From Alphaproteobacteria bacterium UBA6038 (GTDB lineage Bacteria > Pseudomonadota > Alphaproteobacteria > Micropepsales > Micropepsaceae), in the NCBI GenBank assembly GCA_002429315.1, contig DIZC01000052.1, positions 1 to 64,000 on the forward strand: a stretch of DNA of 64,000 nucleotides, in the 5' to 3' direction. The notes beneath the pieces were generated by a model. It saw only the letters and a program-made list of their open reading frames with translations. It ran no database searches and had not been told where the DNA came from. Positions within the stretch are counted from its first letter, which is position 1, and each line of letters starts with the position of its first letter. A program made the translations under genes and the position numbers. Below, one piece after another: positions 38,680-47,802 of the stretch.

Positions 38680-39683
38680 GCGCCGCGAAACGCAATGTGC
38701 GGCTCGGTGCCCTGAGTGCCGCGCTGGCGGGATTGGCGGGCGCGGCCTATCTGATCTTTCATATCGGCTTCCGCCCGATCCTCAATGCGGCGCTTTCCGT
38801 CGGCTGGGGCGGTTTCGCGCTGCTCTGCCTGTACGGCACGGCGAATTTCGTGCTGCTCGGCTTCGCGTGGGCGGCGCTGGTGCCGCCGTTCAGCGGGCGC
38901 AGGGCGATCATCTTCTCCTGGAGCCGCGCGGTGCGCGATTGTGCCGGCGATCTGCTGCCGTTCTCGCAACTGGGCGGCATGGTGATCGGCGCCCGCGCAG
39001 CAATGCTACGCGGCATCCCGCAGGCCACCGCGTTCGCCTCCACCATCGTCGACGTCACCATGGAGATGATCGGCCAGATTGCATTCATTGTCGCCGGCCT
39101 CGTCATCCTGGCAGTCCATCTGCCGGGCGCCGCTTCCCGGGTGCCGATGATTCAGTCAACCGCGGTGGGCATCGTGGTTGCGGTCGCCGCGGTGGCGGTC
39201 TTCTTCGTTGCGCAGCGGCGCGGGTTCTCTGCCATCGAGCGGCTGGCGATGCGCTTTCTTCCAGCCGCCGCAGGTCACGCCGCCGCGGTAGACCGCGAGG
39301 TCCATGCTATCCACGCTGCGCCAGCGCGAATGGCTGCGGATTTTTCGATCCATTTGTTGGGATGGATGTCGGCCGCGTTCGGCACCTGGCTTGCGCTCGC
39401 GCTGATCGGCTCGCCCATCCCGTTCGCTGCTGCCGTTGCCATCGAAAGCCTGCTCTGTGCCGCGCGGAGCGCCACTCCGTTTGTTCCCGCCGCCATCGGT
39501 GTGCAGGAAGCGGGCTATGCCGTCATGATGCCGCTGTTTGGCCTGCCGGCGGAAATTGGGCTGGCCGTGTCGCTGCTCAAGCGCGCCCGCGAAATCGCCG
39601 TCGGCGTGCCGGTGCTGCTCAGCTGGCAGGTCGCGGAAGGCGGTCATGCGCTCCGCGGACGCAATCGCGAAGGCGCGCGATGA
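38676..39683 (+). CDS. hpnL: HpnL, AglD/YbhN-type flippase-like membrane protein
   Basis: This 335-residue protein has about eight membrane helices of the lysylphosphatidylglycerol synthetase/AglD (UPF0104) family, with AVRDCAGDLLPFSQLGGMVI and VPAAIGVQEAGYAVMMPLFG. HpnL is a standard hopanoid-cluster gene whose biochemical role, possibly lipid flipping, is unresolved. The GTG start overlaps the upstream stop and the end overlaps hpnA by ATGA. Confidence 0.9.
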   Translation: MSAAKRNVRLGALSAALAGLAGAAYLIFHIGFRPILNAALSVGWGGFALLCLYGTANFVLLGFAWAALVPPFSGRRAIIFSWSRAVRDCAGDLLPFSQLGGMVIGARAAMLRGIPQATAFASTIVDVTMEMIGQIAFIVAGLVILAVHLPGAASRVPMIQSTAVGIVVAVAAVAVFFVAQRRGFSAIERLAMRFLPAAAGHAAAVDREVHAIHAAPARMAADFSIHLLGWMSAAFGTWLALALIGSPIPFAAAVAIESLLCAARSATPFVPAAIGVQEAGYAVMMPLFGLPAEIGLAVSLLKRAREIAVGVPVLLSWQVAEGGHALRGRNREGAR

Positions 39684-40672
39684 CCGATCTGGTCCTGGTG
39701 ACCGGCGCGACCGGATTTGTCGGCTCGGCGGTGGTCCGCAAGGCGATTGCGCGCGGATTTCTGGTGCGGGCGTTGGTGCGGCCGAAGAGTTCACGGGCCA
39801 ATCTCGCTGATGTGGCGTACGAAGTCGCCGAAGGCGACATGCGCGATGCCGCGTCGCTCGCGGCCGCGATGACGGATGTGCGGTACCTGTTTCATGTTGC
39901 GGCGGATTACCGGCTGTGGGCACGCGATCCGGACGAGATCATCCGCAACAACCGTGACGGCACGCGCGCGGTGATGGAGGCGGCGCGCGGGGCCGGCGTG
40001 GAGCGCATCGTGTACACCAGTTCGGTCGCCACGCTGAAGCCTCGCGACGACGGCAGCGATGCGGACGAATGGGACCGCGCCGACGTCAATAGCGCCATCG
40101 GTGCCTACAAGAAGAGCAAGGTGGCGGCGGAACGCGTGGTGGAATCCATGGCAGGGGACGGACTGCCGGTGGTTATCGTCAGTCCCTCGACACCGATTGG
40201 GCCGCGCGATATCCGGCCCACGCCCACGGGCCGCATCGTCGTCGCGGCGGCGAACGGGCGCATGCCAGCCTATGTGGAAACCGGACTCAATCTCGTGCAC
40301 GTGGATGACGTGGCGGATGGCCATCTGCTCGCACTGGAGAAAGGCCGCATCGGCGAGAGCTACATTCTCGGCGGGCACAATGTCATGCTGAAGGACATTT
40401 TGACGGAAATCGCACGGCTCATGGGCCGCCGGGCGCCACGGGTGAGTCTGCCGCGCGCGCCGCTCTACCCGCTGGCGATCGCGTCGGAAACGCTGGCGCG
40501 CATCACCGGGAGAGAGCCGATGCTCACGATCGATGCGCTGAACATGTCCAGGCACAAGATGTTCTTCTCGTCAGCGAAGGCGAAGCGCGAGCTGGGCTAC
40601 GCCACGCGCCCGTGGCGGCTGGCGATTGCGGACGCGCTCAACTGGTTCAAGGTGACCGGTGCCGTCCGATGA
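39680..40672 (+). CDS. hpnA: Hopanoid-associated sugar epimerase HpnA
   Basis: This 330-residue extended SDR has the NAD-binding VTGATGFVGSAV and the active-site YKKSKVAAE. HpnA proteins are predicted nucleoside/sugar epimerases or reductases acting on the hopanoid side chain. It is translationally coupled to hpnL and hpnB. Confidence 0.94.
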   Translation: MTDLVLVTGATGFVGSAVVRKAIARGFLVRALVRPKSSRANLADVAYEVAEGDMRDAASLAAAMTDVRYLFHVAADYRLWARDPDEIIRNNRDGTRAVMEAARGAGVERIVYTSSVATLKPRDDGSDADEWDRADVNSAIGAYKKSKVAAERVVESMAGDGLPVVIVSPSTPIGPRDIRPTPTGRIVVAAANGRMPAYVETGLNLVHVDDVADGHLLALEKGRIGESYILGGHNVMLKDILTEIARLMGRRAPRVSLPRAPLYPLAIASETLARITGREPMLTIDALNMSRHKMFFSSAKAKRELGYATRPWRLAIADALNWFKVTGAVR

Positions 40673-41811
40673 ATGCATTGACGGCTGCCGCGTTTCTGCC
40701 GTTCGCGATCTGGCTCTATCTGCTGCTCGGCCGCGGCATGTTCTGGCGCGCGCGCGAACGGGACGATGCCGAGCGAATTCCCGAGCCCGCGCACTGGCCC
40801 TCCGTGACGGCCATCGTGCCGGCGCGTAACGAAGCGGATGTCATCGAGCGCTCCGTGGGAAGTTTGCTCGCGCAGGACTATCCCGGCGTTTTTCGCATTG
40901 TGGTTGTCGACGACCAGAGCGAGGACGGCACCGGCGAGGTTGCGCGTTCGCTCAATACGGGCGGTAAGCTCGCCGTGGTTGCCGGCGGTGCGCGTCCGGG
41001 CGGATGGACGGGCAAGCTGTGGGCGATGTCGCAGGGCGCGGCACACGCTGCTGGCAACGATGCACCCGACTATCTCTGGTTCACCGATGCCGACATTGCA
41101 TATACACCGGACAATCTGCGCCGGCTGGTCGAGCGCGCGGAAGCGCGCCATCTTGTGCTCACCTCCCTGATGGCAAAGCTGTCGTGCATCACCGCTGCGG
41201 AACACTTCTTCATCCCGGCATTCGTGTATTATTTTGAGATGCTGTATCCGTTTGCCTGGGTGAACCATGCGAACGATACGACAGCTGCGGCCGCGGGCGG
41301 CTGCATGCTGGTTCGGCGCAACGCACTGGAGGCAGCAGGCGGCCTCGCCGCAATCAAGAGCGCTATCATCGATGACTGTGCTCTTGGGCGCCTGATGAAA
41401 ACGCAGGGGCCGATCTGGCTTGGGCTGACTGACCGCGCGATGTCGATCCGTCCTTACGCAGACATGGGTTCCATTCGCCGGATGGTTTCGAGGTCAGCTT
41501 ACGCGCAACTGAACTATTCGCCGCTGCTGCTGGCGGGCACGCTTGCGGGACTTGCGCTGATGTTCCTGGCGCCGCCCTCGCTGGCGGTGTTCGGCGCGGG
41601 TGTCCTGCGTATGGCCGGATTGCTGGCGTGGGCGATCATGGCGGTGAGTTTCATTCCCATGCTGCGGTTCTATGGCCGCTCGCGTTTTTGGGGTCTGGCG
41701 CTGCCGTTGATTGGTGTGTTGTACGCCGCCTTCACATTGGATTCGGCCGTGCAGTACTGGCGCGGGCGCGGCGGGATGTGGAAAGGTCGCGCGCAGGCGA
41801 TGGCGCGATGA
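40669..41811 (+). CDS. hpnB: Hopanoid glycosyltransferase HpnB
   Basis: This 380-residue GT2 protein has an N-terminal membrane helix, IVPARNEADVIERSVGSLLA, VVVDDQSEDGT, FTDADI and four C-terminal membrane helices. HpnB is a hopene-associated glycosyltransferase of unsettled substrate. ATG 40669 overlaps the hpnA stop. Confidence 0.93.
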   Translation: MNALTAAAFLPFAIWLYLLLGRGMFWRARERDDAERIPEPAHWPSVTAIVPARNEADVIERSVGSLLAQDYPGVFRIVVVDDQSEDGTGEVARSLNTGGKLAVVAGGARPGGWTGKLWAMSQGAAHAAGNDAPDYLWFTDADIAYTPDNLRRLVERAEARHLVLTSLMAKLSCITAAEHFFIPAFVYYFEMLYPFAWVNHANDTTAAAAGGCMLVRRNALEAAGGLAAIKSAIIDDCALGRLMKTQGPIWLGLTDRAMSIRPYADMGSIRRMVSRSAYAQLNYSPLLLAGTLAGLALMFLAPPSLAVFGAGVLRMAGLLAWAIMAVSFIPMLRFYGRSRFWGLALPLIGVLYAAFTLDSAVQYWRGRGGMWKGRAQAMAR

Positions 41812-42686
41812 CGGCGGCGGCAGAGTTTCAATCGGGCAAAGGGCACCGGGACGAAAACTTCCCGGTCGCCTCATTTCTGATCCGGCGCCGGCACCGGCCC
41901 GTCATTCACGCCTTCTACCGCTTTGCGCGCGCGGCGGACGATGTGGCGGACCACCCGACCGCATCGCCTGAGGAAAAGCTGAATCTGCTGCAGGAAATGG
42001 ATCGCACGCTGACCGGCGAGCTCGACAGCGCGCCGGAAGCGCTGGCGCTCCGCCGGGTTCTGGATGAACGCAGACTCAGCGCACAACACGGAATGATGCT
42101 GCTCGAAGCCCTCCGGCGCGATGTGACCAAGCTGTGCTACGTCAGCTGGGAGGAGCTGATGGACTATTGCCGCTACTCGGCGATGCCCGTGGGCCGCTTC
42201 GTGCTCGACGTGCATGGCGAGAGCCGCGACACCTGGCCCGCCGGCGATGCGCTGTGCGCCGCGCTGCAGGTGATCAATCATCTGCAGGATTGCGTCAAGG
42301 ATTACCGGGTGCTGAACCGCGTCTATATCCCGCAAGATGCAATGGCCGCCGCCGGCGCACGCGTCGAAGAGCTAAGCGCAGACACTGCCTCCTCTGCACT
42401 GCGCCGCGTCCTGTCCGATCTCGCACAGCGAACGGAACGCTTGCTCGAGGAGGCGCGGCCGTTTGCAGGCCAAATCCGGGACCGCCGTCTCGCGTTTGAA
42501 GTTACGGTTATCCAGCGGCTCGCAGAGGATTTGGCGGCGAAACTTATGCGATGCGATCCGCTGTGCGAGCGGGTGCATCACCGAAAGGCCGATCTCGTCC
42601 CCCTCCTTCTGCGCGCCACCGCGCGTTTCGCACGCACGCGGTTCTCGCGTGACCGGCGCAACCTGACGCTGGGGCATTCGCCATGA
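41808..42686 (+). CDS. hpnC: Hydroxysqualene synthase HpnC
   Basis: This 292-residue all-alpha prenyl-condensing enzyme has the first acidic motif ARAADDVAD and the second region INHLQDCVKDY. HpnC converts presqualene diphosphate to hydroxysqualene in the HpnC-D-E route that replaces squalene synthase. It overlaps hpnB and hpnD by 4 bases each. Confidence 0.95.
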   Translation: MTAAAEFQSGKGHRDENFPVASFLIRRRHRPVIHAFYRFARAADDVADHPTASPEEKLNLLQEMDRTLTGELDSAPEALALRRVLDERRLSAQHGMMLLEALRRDVTKLCYVSWEELMDYCRYSAMPVGRFVLDVHGESRDTWPAGDALCAALQVINHLQDCVKDYRVLNRVYIPQDAMAAAGARVEELSADTASSALRRVLSDLAQRTERLLEEARPFAGQIRDRRLAFEVTVIQRLAEDLAAKLMRCDPLCERVHHRKADLVPLLLRATARFARTRFSRDRRNLTLGHSP

Positions 42687-43540
42687 GCGCGGCCGCGTCA
42701 GTGGGGATATCGCCGGAAGTTCGCGCCATCGAGCAGAAGGCGCAGAGCAGCTCGTTCTACACAGCCATGAAGCTGATGCCGAAGGCCGAGCGCGAGGCGA
42801 TGTTCGCGATCTATGCCTTCTGCCGCGCTGTGGACGACATTGCCGATAGCGGCGTGGGCACACGCGCGGAGCGCCACACGGCGCTCGATGCGTGGCGCGC
42901 CGATCTGGAATCGCTTTATGCGGATGGCGCTTCGGGCCGGGCCGGGTTTCTGATCGAAACCGTGAAGCGATATGGATTGCGCAAGGAAGATTTCCTCGCC
43001 GTCGTCGACGGCATGGAGATGGACGTGGCGGAGGATATCCGCGCGCCATCGCTCGACACGCTCGACCTCTACTGCGAGGGGGTGGCCAGCGCAGTGGGGC
43101 GGCTGTCGATCAAGGTGTTCGGGATGGAGGAACGGCCGGGCTTCGCGCTGGCACATCATCTCGGCCGCGCGCTGCAACTCACCAACATTCTGCGCGATCT
43201 CGATGAGGACGCGAGCATCGGGCGTCTCTATCTGCCGCGCGAATATCTGCAGGCCGCAGGGATTGCAGCGTCCGACCCACATCACGTGATTTCGAATCCG
43301 ACGGTCGACCGGGCGTGCCGAAATGTGGCGCGGCTGGCCCATCGGCACTACGAGGACGCAGCACGGGTGATGAAGGCGCGGCCGAAGGGGCGGCTGCGCG
43401 CCCCGAAGCTGATGGCAGCCGTCTATTCCGAAATTCTGCGCGAAATGGAGAAGGTTGGGTGGGCGCCACCACGCCGCCGCGTGCGACTGTCCAAGCCCAG
43501 GCTCGCGCGCATTGTGCTGGCCCATGGCCTGATCGGATGA
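42683..43540 (+). CDS. hpnD: Presqualene diphosphate synthase HpnD
   Basis: This 285-residue squalene/phytoene synthase-fold enzyme has FCRAVDDIADSG and LTNILRDLDEDASIGRLYLP, the two Asp-rich Mg2+ sites. It condenses two farnesyl diphosphates to presqualene diphosphate, which feeds HpnC. Confidence 0.96.
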   Translation: MSAAASVGISPEVRAIEQKAQSSSFYTAMKLMPKAEREAMFAIYAFCRAVDDIADSGVGTRAERHTALDAWRADLESLYADGASGRAGFLIETVKRYGLRKEDFLAVVDGMEMDVAEDIRAPSLDTLDLYCEGVASAVGRLSIKVFGMEERPGFALAHHLGRALQLTNILRDLDEDASIGRLYLPREYLQAAGIAASDPHHVISNPTVDRACRNVARLAHRHYEDAARVMKARPKGRLRAPKLMAAVYSEILREMEKVGWAPPRRRVRLSKPRLARIVLAHGLIG

Positions 43541-44793
43541 CGGACGGCACGGTCTACGTCGTCGGGGCTGGAGTCTCCGGCCTCGCCGCCAGCGTTGCGC
43601 TTGCAAGCCGCGGCGCGCGTGTTGTGCTGATCGAAGGCGCGGGGCAGGCGGGCGGACGTTGCCGTTCCTATCTCGATCCGGTGCTCAATCAGACCATCGA
43701 CAACGGCAATCATCTGATCCTGTCCGGCAATCACGCGACGTTCGCCTATCTGCGCACGGTCGGCTCGGCGGATCGCCTCGCCGGACCGGAGCGCGCGCGC
43801 TTTCCGTTCGTGGACGTGTGGAGCGGTGCGCGCTGGACGGTGACGCCGAATGAAGGATTAATTCCATGGTGGGTGTTCTCGCGGCGACGCCGCGTTCCGG
43901 GCACATCCGCGCGCGATTACCTGCCGATCGCCAAGCTGCTCGCCGCGCCGTCGGGCAAGCGTATCGATGAGGTCATCGATTGCAGCGGGCCGCTGTGGGA
44001 ACGCTTGCTGCGGCCGCTGCTGCTGGCGGCGCTGAATACCGAACCGGAAACAACGTCGGCAGGTTTGGCCGGCGCAGTGCTGCGCGAGACGCTGATGAGA
44101 GGGGGGCGCGCGTATCGGCCGCGTATCGCGTCTCCGCATCTCGCCGCAACGTTCATCGATCCGGCGCTGGACTATCTGAAGCGCCACCGCGCTGAAGTCC
44201 GGTTCGGAGCGCGGCTCCGCAGCATTGGATTTAATGGACGGCGCGCTGCAACTCTCGATTTCTCCGATGGACCGGTTGCGTTGGCAGAAATTGACCGCGT
44301 GGTGTTGGCCACGCCGGCCTGGGTCACAGCCGACCTGCTGCCCGATGTGCCTGCGCCCAACGAATTCCGCTCCATCGTGAATGCGCACTTCGCCATTGCG
44401 CCGCCCGCCGGTGCGCCGCTGATGGTTGGCGTCCTTGGCGGAACAGCGGAATGGGTCTTCGCCTTTCCTAATCGGATATCGGTCACCGTTTCGGGCGCCG
44501 ACGCCATCGTAGATCGCGACCGCGAAGATCTGGCGAAAACCTTGTGGCGCGATGTGGCCGCGGTGCATGGGCTCGGGGCCGAATTGCCGCCGTGGCAAAT
44601 CGTGAAGGAGCGACGCGCCACCTTCGCCGCCACGCCGGAGCAGGGGTGCAGGCGTGCCAAAGCGAAGACGCGCTGGTCAAATCTGCTCCTCGCCGGCGAC
44701 TGGACCGACACCGGTCTGCCCGCCACCATCGAGGGGGCGGTGCGCTCCGGCAATCGCGCGGCCGAATTGGCGCTGCGCTCGTTGGCACGGTAA
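43537..44793 (+). CDS. hpnE: Hydroxysqualene dehydroxylase HpnE
   Basis: This 418-residue FAD-dependent amine-oxidase-fold enzyme has the dinucleotide motif VVGAGVSGLAA (about 8-18) and a C-terminal LAGDWTDTGLPATIEGAVRS FAD-binding segment. HpnE reduces hydroxysqualene to squalene. It ends 9 bases before shc. Confidence 0.95.
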   Translation: MTDGTVYVVGAGVSGLAASVALASRGARVVLIEGAGQAGGRCRSYLDPVLNQTIDNGNHLILSGNHATFAYLRTVGSADRLAGPERARFPFVDVWSGARWTVTPNEGLIPWWVFSRRRRVPGTSARDYLPIAKLLAAPSGKRIDEVIDCSGPLWERLLRPLLLAALNTEPETTSAGLAGAVLRETLMRGGRAYRPRIASPHLAATFIDPALDYLKRHRAEVRFGARLRSIGFNGRRAATLDFSDGPVALAEIDRVVLATPAWVTADLLPDVPAPNEFRSIVNAHFAIAPPAGAPLMVGVLGGTAEWVFAFPNRISVTVSGADAIVDRDREDLAKTLWRDVAAVHGLGAELPPWQIVKERRATFAATPEQGCRRAKAKTRWSNLLLAGDWTDTGLPATIEGAVRSGNRAAELALRSLAR

Positions 44794-44802
44794 TTTGCCA
44801 CT

Positions 44803-46731
44803 ATGGATCAAGCGCTCACCATCGACCCCGCCGAACTGGATTCGGCCATAGCGAGCGCCACGAAGGCGTTGCTGAAGCTGCAGCGGGCAGACGGGCACTG
44901 GGTGTTCGAGCTGGAGGCGGACGCGACCATTCCCGCCGAATATGTCCTGCTCGTGCATTATCTGGGTGAGACGCCCGATCTCGAACTGGAGCGCAAGATC
45001 GGCGTGTATCTGCGCTGCAGGCAGGCGGAACACGGCGGGTGGCCGCTTTTCCACGACGGCGCCTTCGATATCAGCGCGACGGTGAAGGCGTACTTCGCGC
45101 TGAAGATGGTCGGCGATTCACCGGATGCGCCGCACATGGCGCGGGCGCGCGAGGCCGTTCTCGCCCGCGGCGGCGCGGATCACAGCAATGTCTTTACCCG
45201 CATCCAGCTGGCGCTGTACGGCGAAACCGCGTGGGACAACACGCCGACGGTGCCGCCCGAGCTGATCCTGCTGCCGCGCTGGTTTCCCATCCATCTCTCC
45301 AAGATGTCCTACTGGGCGCGCACGGTGATCGTGCCGCTGCTGGTGCTGCAGGCGCTGAAGCCCCGCGCGTGCAATCCCCACAATGTGCATGTGCCCGAGC
45401 TGTTCCTCTCCGGCTGTCGAGCGGTGCGCAAACGTGCGCCGCACCAGAGCCGCGGCTGGGCTGCATTCTTCGGGGCGCTTGATTGGGTGCTAAAACGCGT
45501 CGAGCCGCTCTGGCCGAAGAAACTGCGCCAGCGCGCAGTTCAAGCATGCGTGGACTTCGTCACTGAGCGGCTGAACGGCGAAGATGGCCTCGGCGCCATT
45601 TATCCCGCCATGGCCAATTCGGTGATGATGTTCGATTGTCTGGGCTATCCGCCCGAGCATCCGCATCGTGCCATCGCACGCCGCTCGGTGGAGAAGCTGC
45701 TCGTCGTCAAACCCGACGAAGCCTACTGCCAGCCCTGTGTGTCGCCGGTGTGGGATACCGCGCTTGCATGCCACGCCCTGATGGATGCGGGCGGCACAGA
45801 GGATGCGGTGGCGCGCGGACTGCACTGGCTGAAGCCGCTGCAGGTGCTGGACGTGAAAGGCGACTGGGCGGAAGAACGCCCGGATGTGCACCCCGGCGGC
45901 TGGGCGTTCCAGTACAACAATGGCCATTATCCCGATCTCGACGATACCGCTGTCGTGGTGATGGCATTGGATCGCGCGGGCGGTCGTGTGGCGTCGGGCG
46001 AAGCCATCGCGCGGGGGCGGGAATGGATCGAAGGGCTGCAGAGCAAGAATGGCGGCTGGGGCGCCTTCGACGCCGACAATTGCCACCACTACCTCAACAA
46101 CATTCCGTTCGCCGATCACGGCGCGCTCCTCGATCCGCCGACGGAGGATGTGACCGGCCGCTGCCTCGGCATGCTGGCGCAACTGGGCGAGCCGCTGGAT
46201 TCACCGCGCATGAAAGCGGCTGTCGATTATCTGGAACGCGTGCAGCGGAAAGACGGCAGTTGGTTTGGGCGCTGGGGCGTGAATTACATCTACGGCACCT
46301 GGTCGGCGCTGGCGGGGTTGAATGCGGCGGGGATCGATCCAAAACATCCGACGATGCGCAAGGCGGCGCAGTGGCTGATCGCGATCCAGAATGCCGATGG
46401 CGGCTGGGGCGAATCCTGCGACAGCTACAGGCTGGACTATGCGGGCTATCAGCCTGCGCTTTCCACGGCGTCGCAAACCGCCTGGGCACTGCTAGGGCTC
46501 ATGGCCGCGGGCGAGGTGGACCACCCTGCTGTCGCGCGCGGCGTCGCCTATCTGCAGGAAACGCAAGCCGAAGACGGATTGTGGAATCAGCTGCACTATA
46601 CCGGCGGCGGATTCCCGCGCGTGTTCTACCTGCGCTACCATGGCTATCCGAAGTTCTTCCCGCTGTGGGCGCTGGCGCGTTATCGCAATCTGAAATCTGG
46701 CAATTCCCGCCGCGTGTCGCACGGGCTATGA
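44803..46731 (+). CDS. shc: Squalene-hopene cyclase
   Basis: This 642-residue monotopic membrane cyclase converts squalene to hopene and hopanol. The protonating motif DLDDTA is at residues 378-383, and several QW repeats are visible (for example KNGGWGAFD, KDGSWFGRWG, ADGGWGESCD). It is full length (also called hpnF). Confidence 0.98.
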   Translation: MDQALTIDPAELDSAIASATKALLKLQRADGHWVFELEADATIPAEYVLLVHYLGETPDLELERKIGVYLRCRQAEHGGWPLFHDGAFDISATVKAYFALKMVGDSPDAPHMARAREAVLARGGADHSNVFTRIQLALYGETAWDNTPTVPPELILLPRWFPIHLSKMSYWARTVIVPLLVLQALKPRACNPHNVHVPELFLSGCRAVRKRAPHQSRGWAAFFGALDWVLKRVEPLWPKKLRQRAVQACVDFVTERLNGEDGLGAIYPAMANSVMMFDCLGYPPEHPHRAIARRSVEKLLVVKPDEAYCQPCVSPVWDTALACHALMDAGGTEDAVARGLHWLKPLQVLDVKGDWAEERPDVHPGGWAFQYNNGHYPDLDDTAVVVMALDRAGGRVASGEAIARGREWIEGLQSKNGGWGAFDADNCHHYLNNIPFADHGALLDPPTEDVTGRCLGMLAQLGEPLDSPRMKAAVDYLERVQRKDGSWFGRWGVNYIYGTWSALAGLNAAGIDPKHPTMRKAAQWLIAIQNADGGWGESCDSYRLDYAGYQPALSTASQTAWALLGLMAAGEVDHPAVARGVAYLQETQAEDGLWNQLHYTGGGFPRVFYLRYHGYPKFFPLWALARYRNLKSGNSRRVSHGL

Positions 46732-46756
46732 TCCAAGAGAACGCGGGCGATCACGC

Positions 46757-47140
46757 ATGAGCATCGAACTCAACCACACCATCGTATATGCGAAGGACAA
46801 ACAGGAATCCGCTGCGTTCGTCGCAGAGATTCTCGGCCTTCCCGAAGCGGAGTCTTTCGGCCCATTTCTAGTAGTGAAGACGGCAAACGGAGTCAGCCTG
46901 GATTTCATGGGCCATGCCGGCCCGATCGACGCGCAGCATTATGCGTTTCTGGTTTCCGAAGCGGAATTCGATGCCGCGTTCGGACGCATCAAAGAGCGTC
47001 GGCTCGACTACTGGGCCGATCCCGCCAAAAAGCGGCTTGGGGAAATCAACAACAATGATGGCGGCCGTGGCGTGTACTTCCACGAGCCGTCCGGCCATTT
47101 CCTGGAAATCCTCACTGTGCCTTATGGCGGCTGGCGCTAA
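46757..47140 (+). CDS. VOC/glyoxalase-superfamily protein
   Basis: This 127-residue vicinal-oxygen-chelate fold protein has LNHTIVYAKDKQESAAFVAE, HYAFLVSEAEFDAAF and GRGVYFHEPSGHFLEI, where the H and E residues are possible metal ligands. It lies between shc and hpnG on the same strand (25 bases after shc, 2 bases before hpnG), so it is probably co-transcribed. It is not a standard hopanoid gene and its substrate is unknown. Confidence 0.85.
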   Translation: MSIELNHTIVYAKDKQESAAFVAEILGLPEAESFGPFLVVKTANGVSLDFMGHAGPIDAQHYAFLVSEAEFDAAFGRIKERRLDYWADPAKKRLGEINNNDGGRGVYFHEPSGHFLEILTVPYGGWR

Positions 47141-47142
47141 GA

Positions 47143-47802
47143 GTGCTCGTCGCCGTCACCGGGATGGAGCGGGAGGCGAAGCTGCTGCGCGGTCGCTGCG
47201 ATGTCATCGTGGCGGGTAGTGACAGTTCCGCACTGGCCGCAAAGATTGAGGCGGCGATTGCGCATGGCGCTCGGGCGCTCCTTTCGTTTGGTATTTGCGG
47301 CGCGCTGTCGCCGGAGCTTGCAGTTAGCAGTGTGGTGGTTGGAACGGACGTCATTTGCCAAGGCGAGCGATGGCGAGCGGATGAAGCCTGGGCGAGCGCT
47401 CTCGCGGCTTCATGCGGTGCAGCGACTGGACTGGTGGCAGGGAGTGACTCCGTAGTGCTGAACGCAGAGTCGAAGGCGGCGCTCCATCAACAGGCTGGCG
47501 CAAGCGCCGCCGATATGGAGTCGCATATCGTGGCGCGGGTGGCGAGTGAACACGGCATCCCGTTCGCGGTGCTGCGGGCTGTTTCGGACGCCGCGCACCA
47601 TACATTGCCGCCGGCGGCGGCGTTCGGCCTCAACAAGGAAGGCCGCGTCGATTATTCGGCGGTGATGCTGTCGCTGCTGGATGAGCCGGCGCAGCTCAGC
47701 GCGCTGATCCGGACGGCGCGCCACACCAACGCGGCGATAAAAGCGCTACTCCGCTGCCTCGAGCGGCTGGGGCCGCGTCTTGGCTGTCCGTATCTCGTCT
47801 AG
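47143..47802 (+). CDS. hpnG: Hopanoid nucleoside phosphorylase HpnG
   Basis: This 219-residue PNP/MTAN-fold enzyme has VAVTGMEREAKLL, a GICGAL loop, ADMESHIVARVA and LRAVSDAAHH. HpnG removes adenine from adenosylhopane to give phosphoribosyl/ribosylhopane. It starts at GTG 47143. Its 3' end overlaps hpnH (opposite strand) by 57 bases. Confidence 0.93.
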   Translation: MLVAVTGMEREAKLLRGRCDVIVAGSDSSALAAKIEAAIAHGARALLSFGICGALSPELAVSSVVVGTDVICQGERWRADEAWASALAASCGAATGLVAGSDSVVLNAESKAALHQQAGASAADMESHIVARVASEHGIPFAVLRAVSDAAHHTLPPAAAFGLNKEGRVDYSAVMLSLLDEPAQLSALIRTARHTNAAIKALLRCLERLGPRLGCPYLV

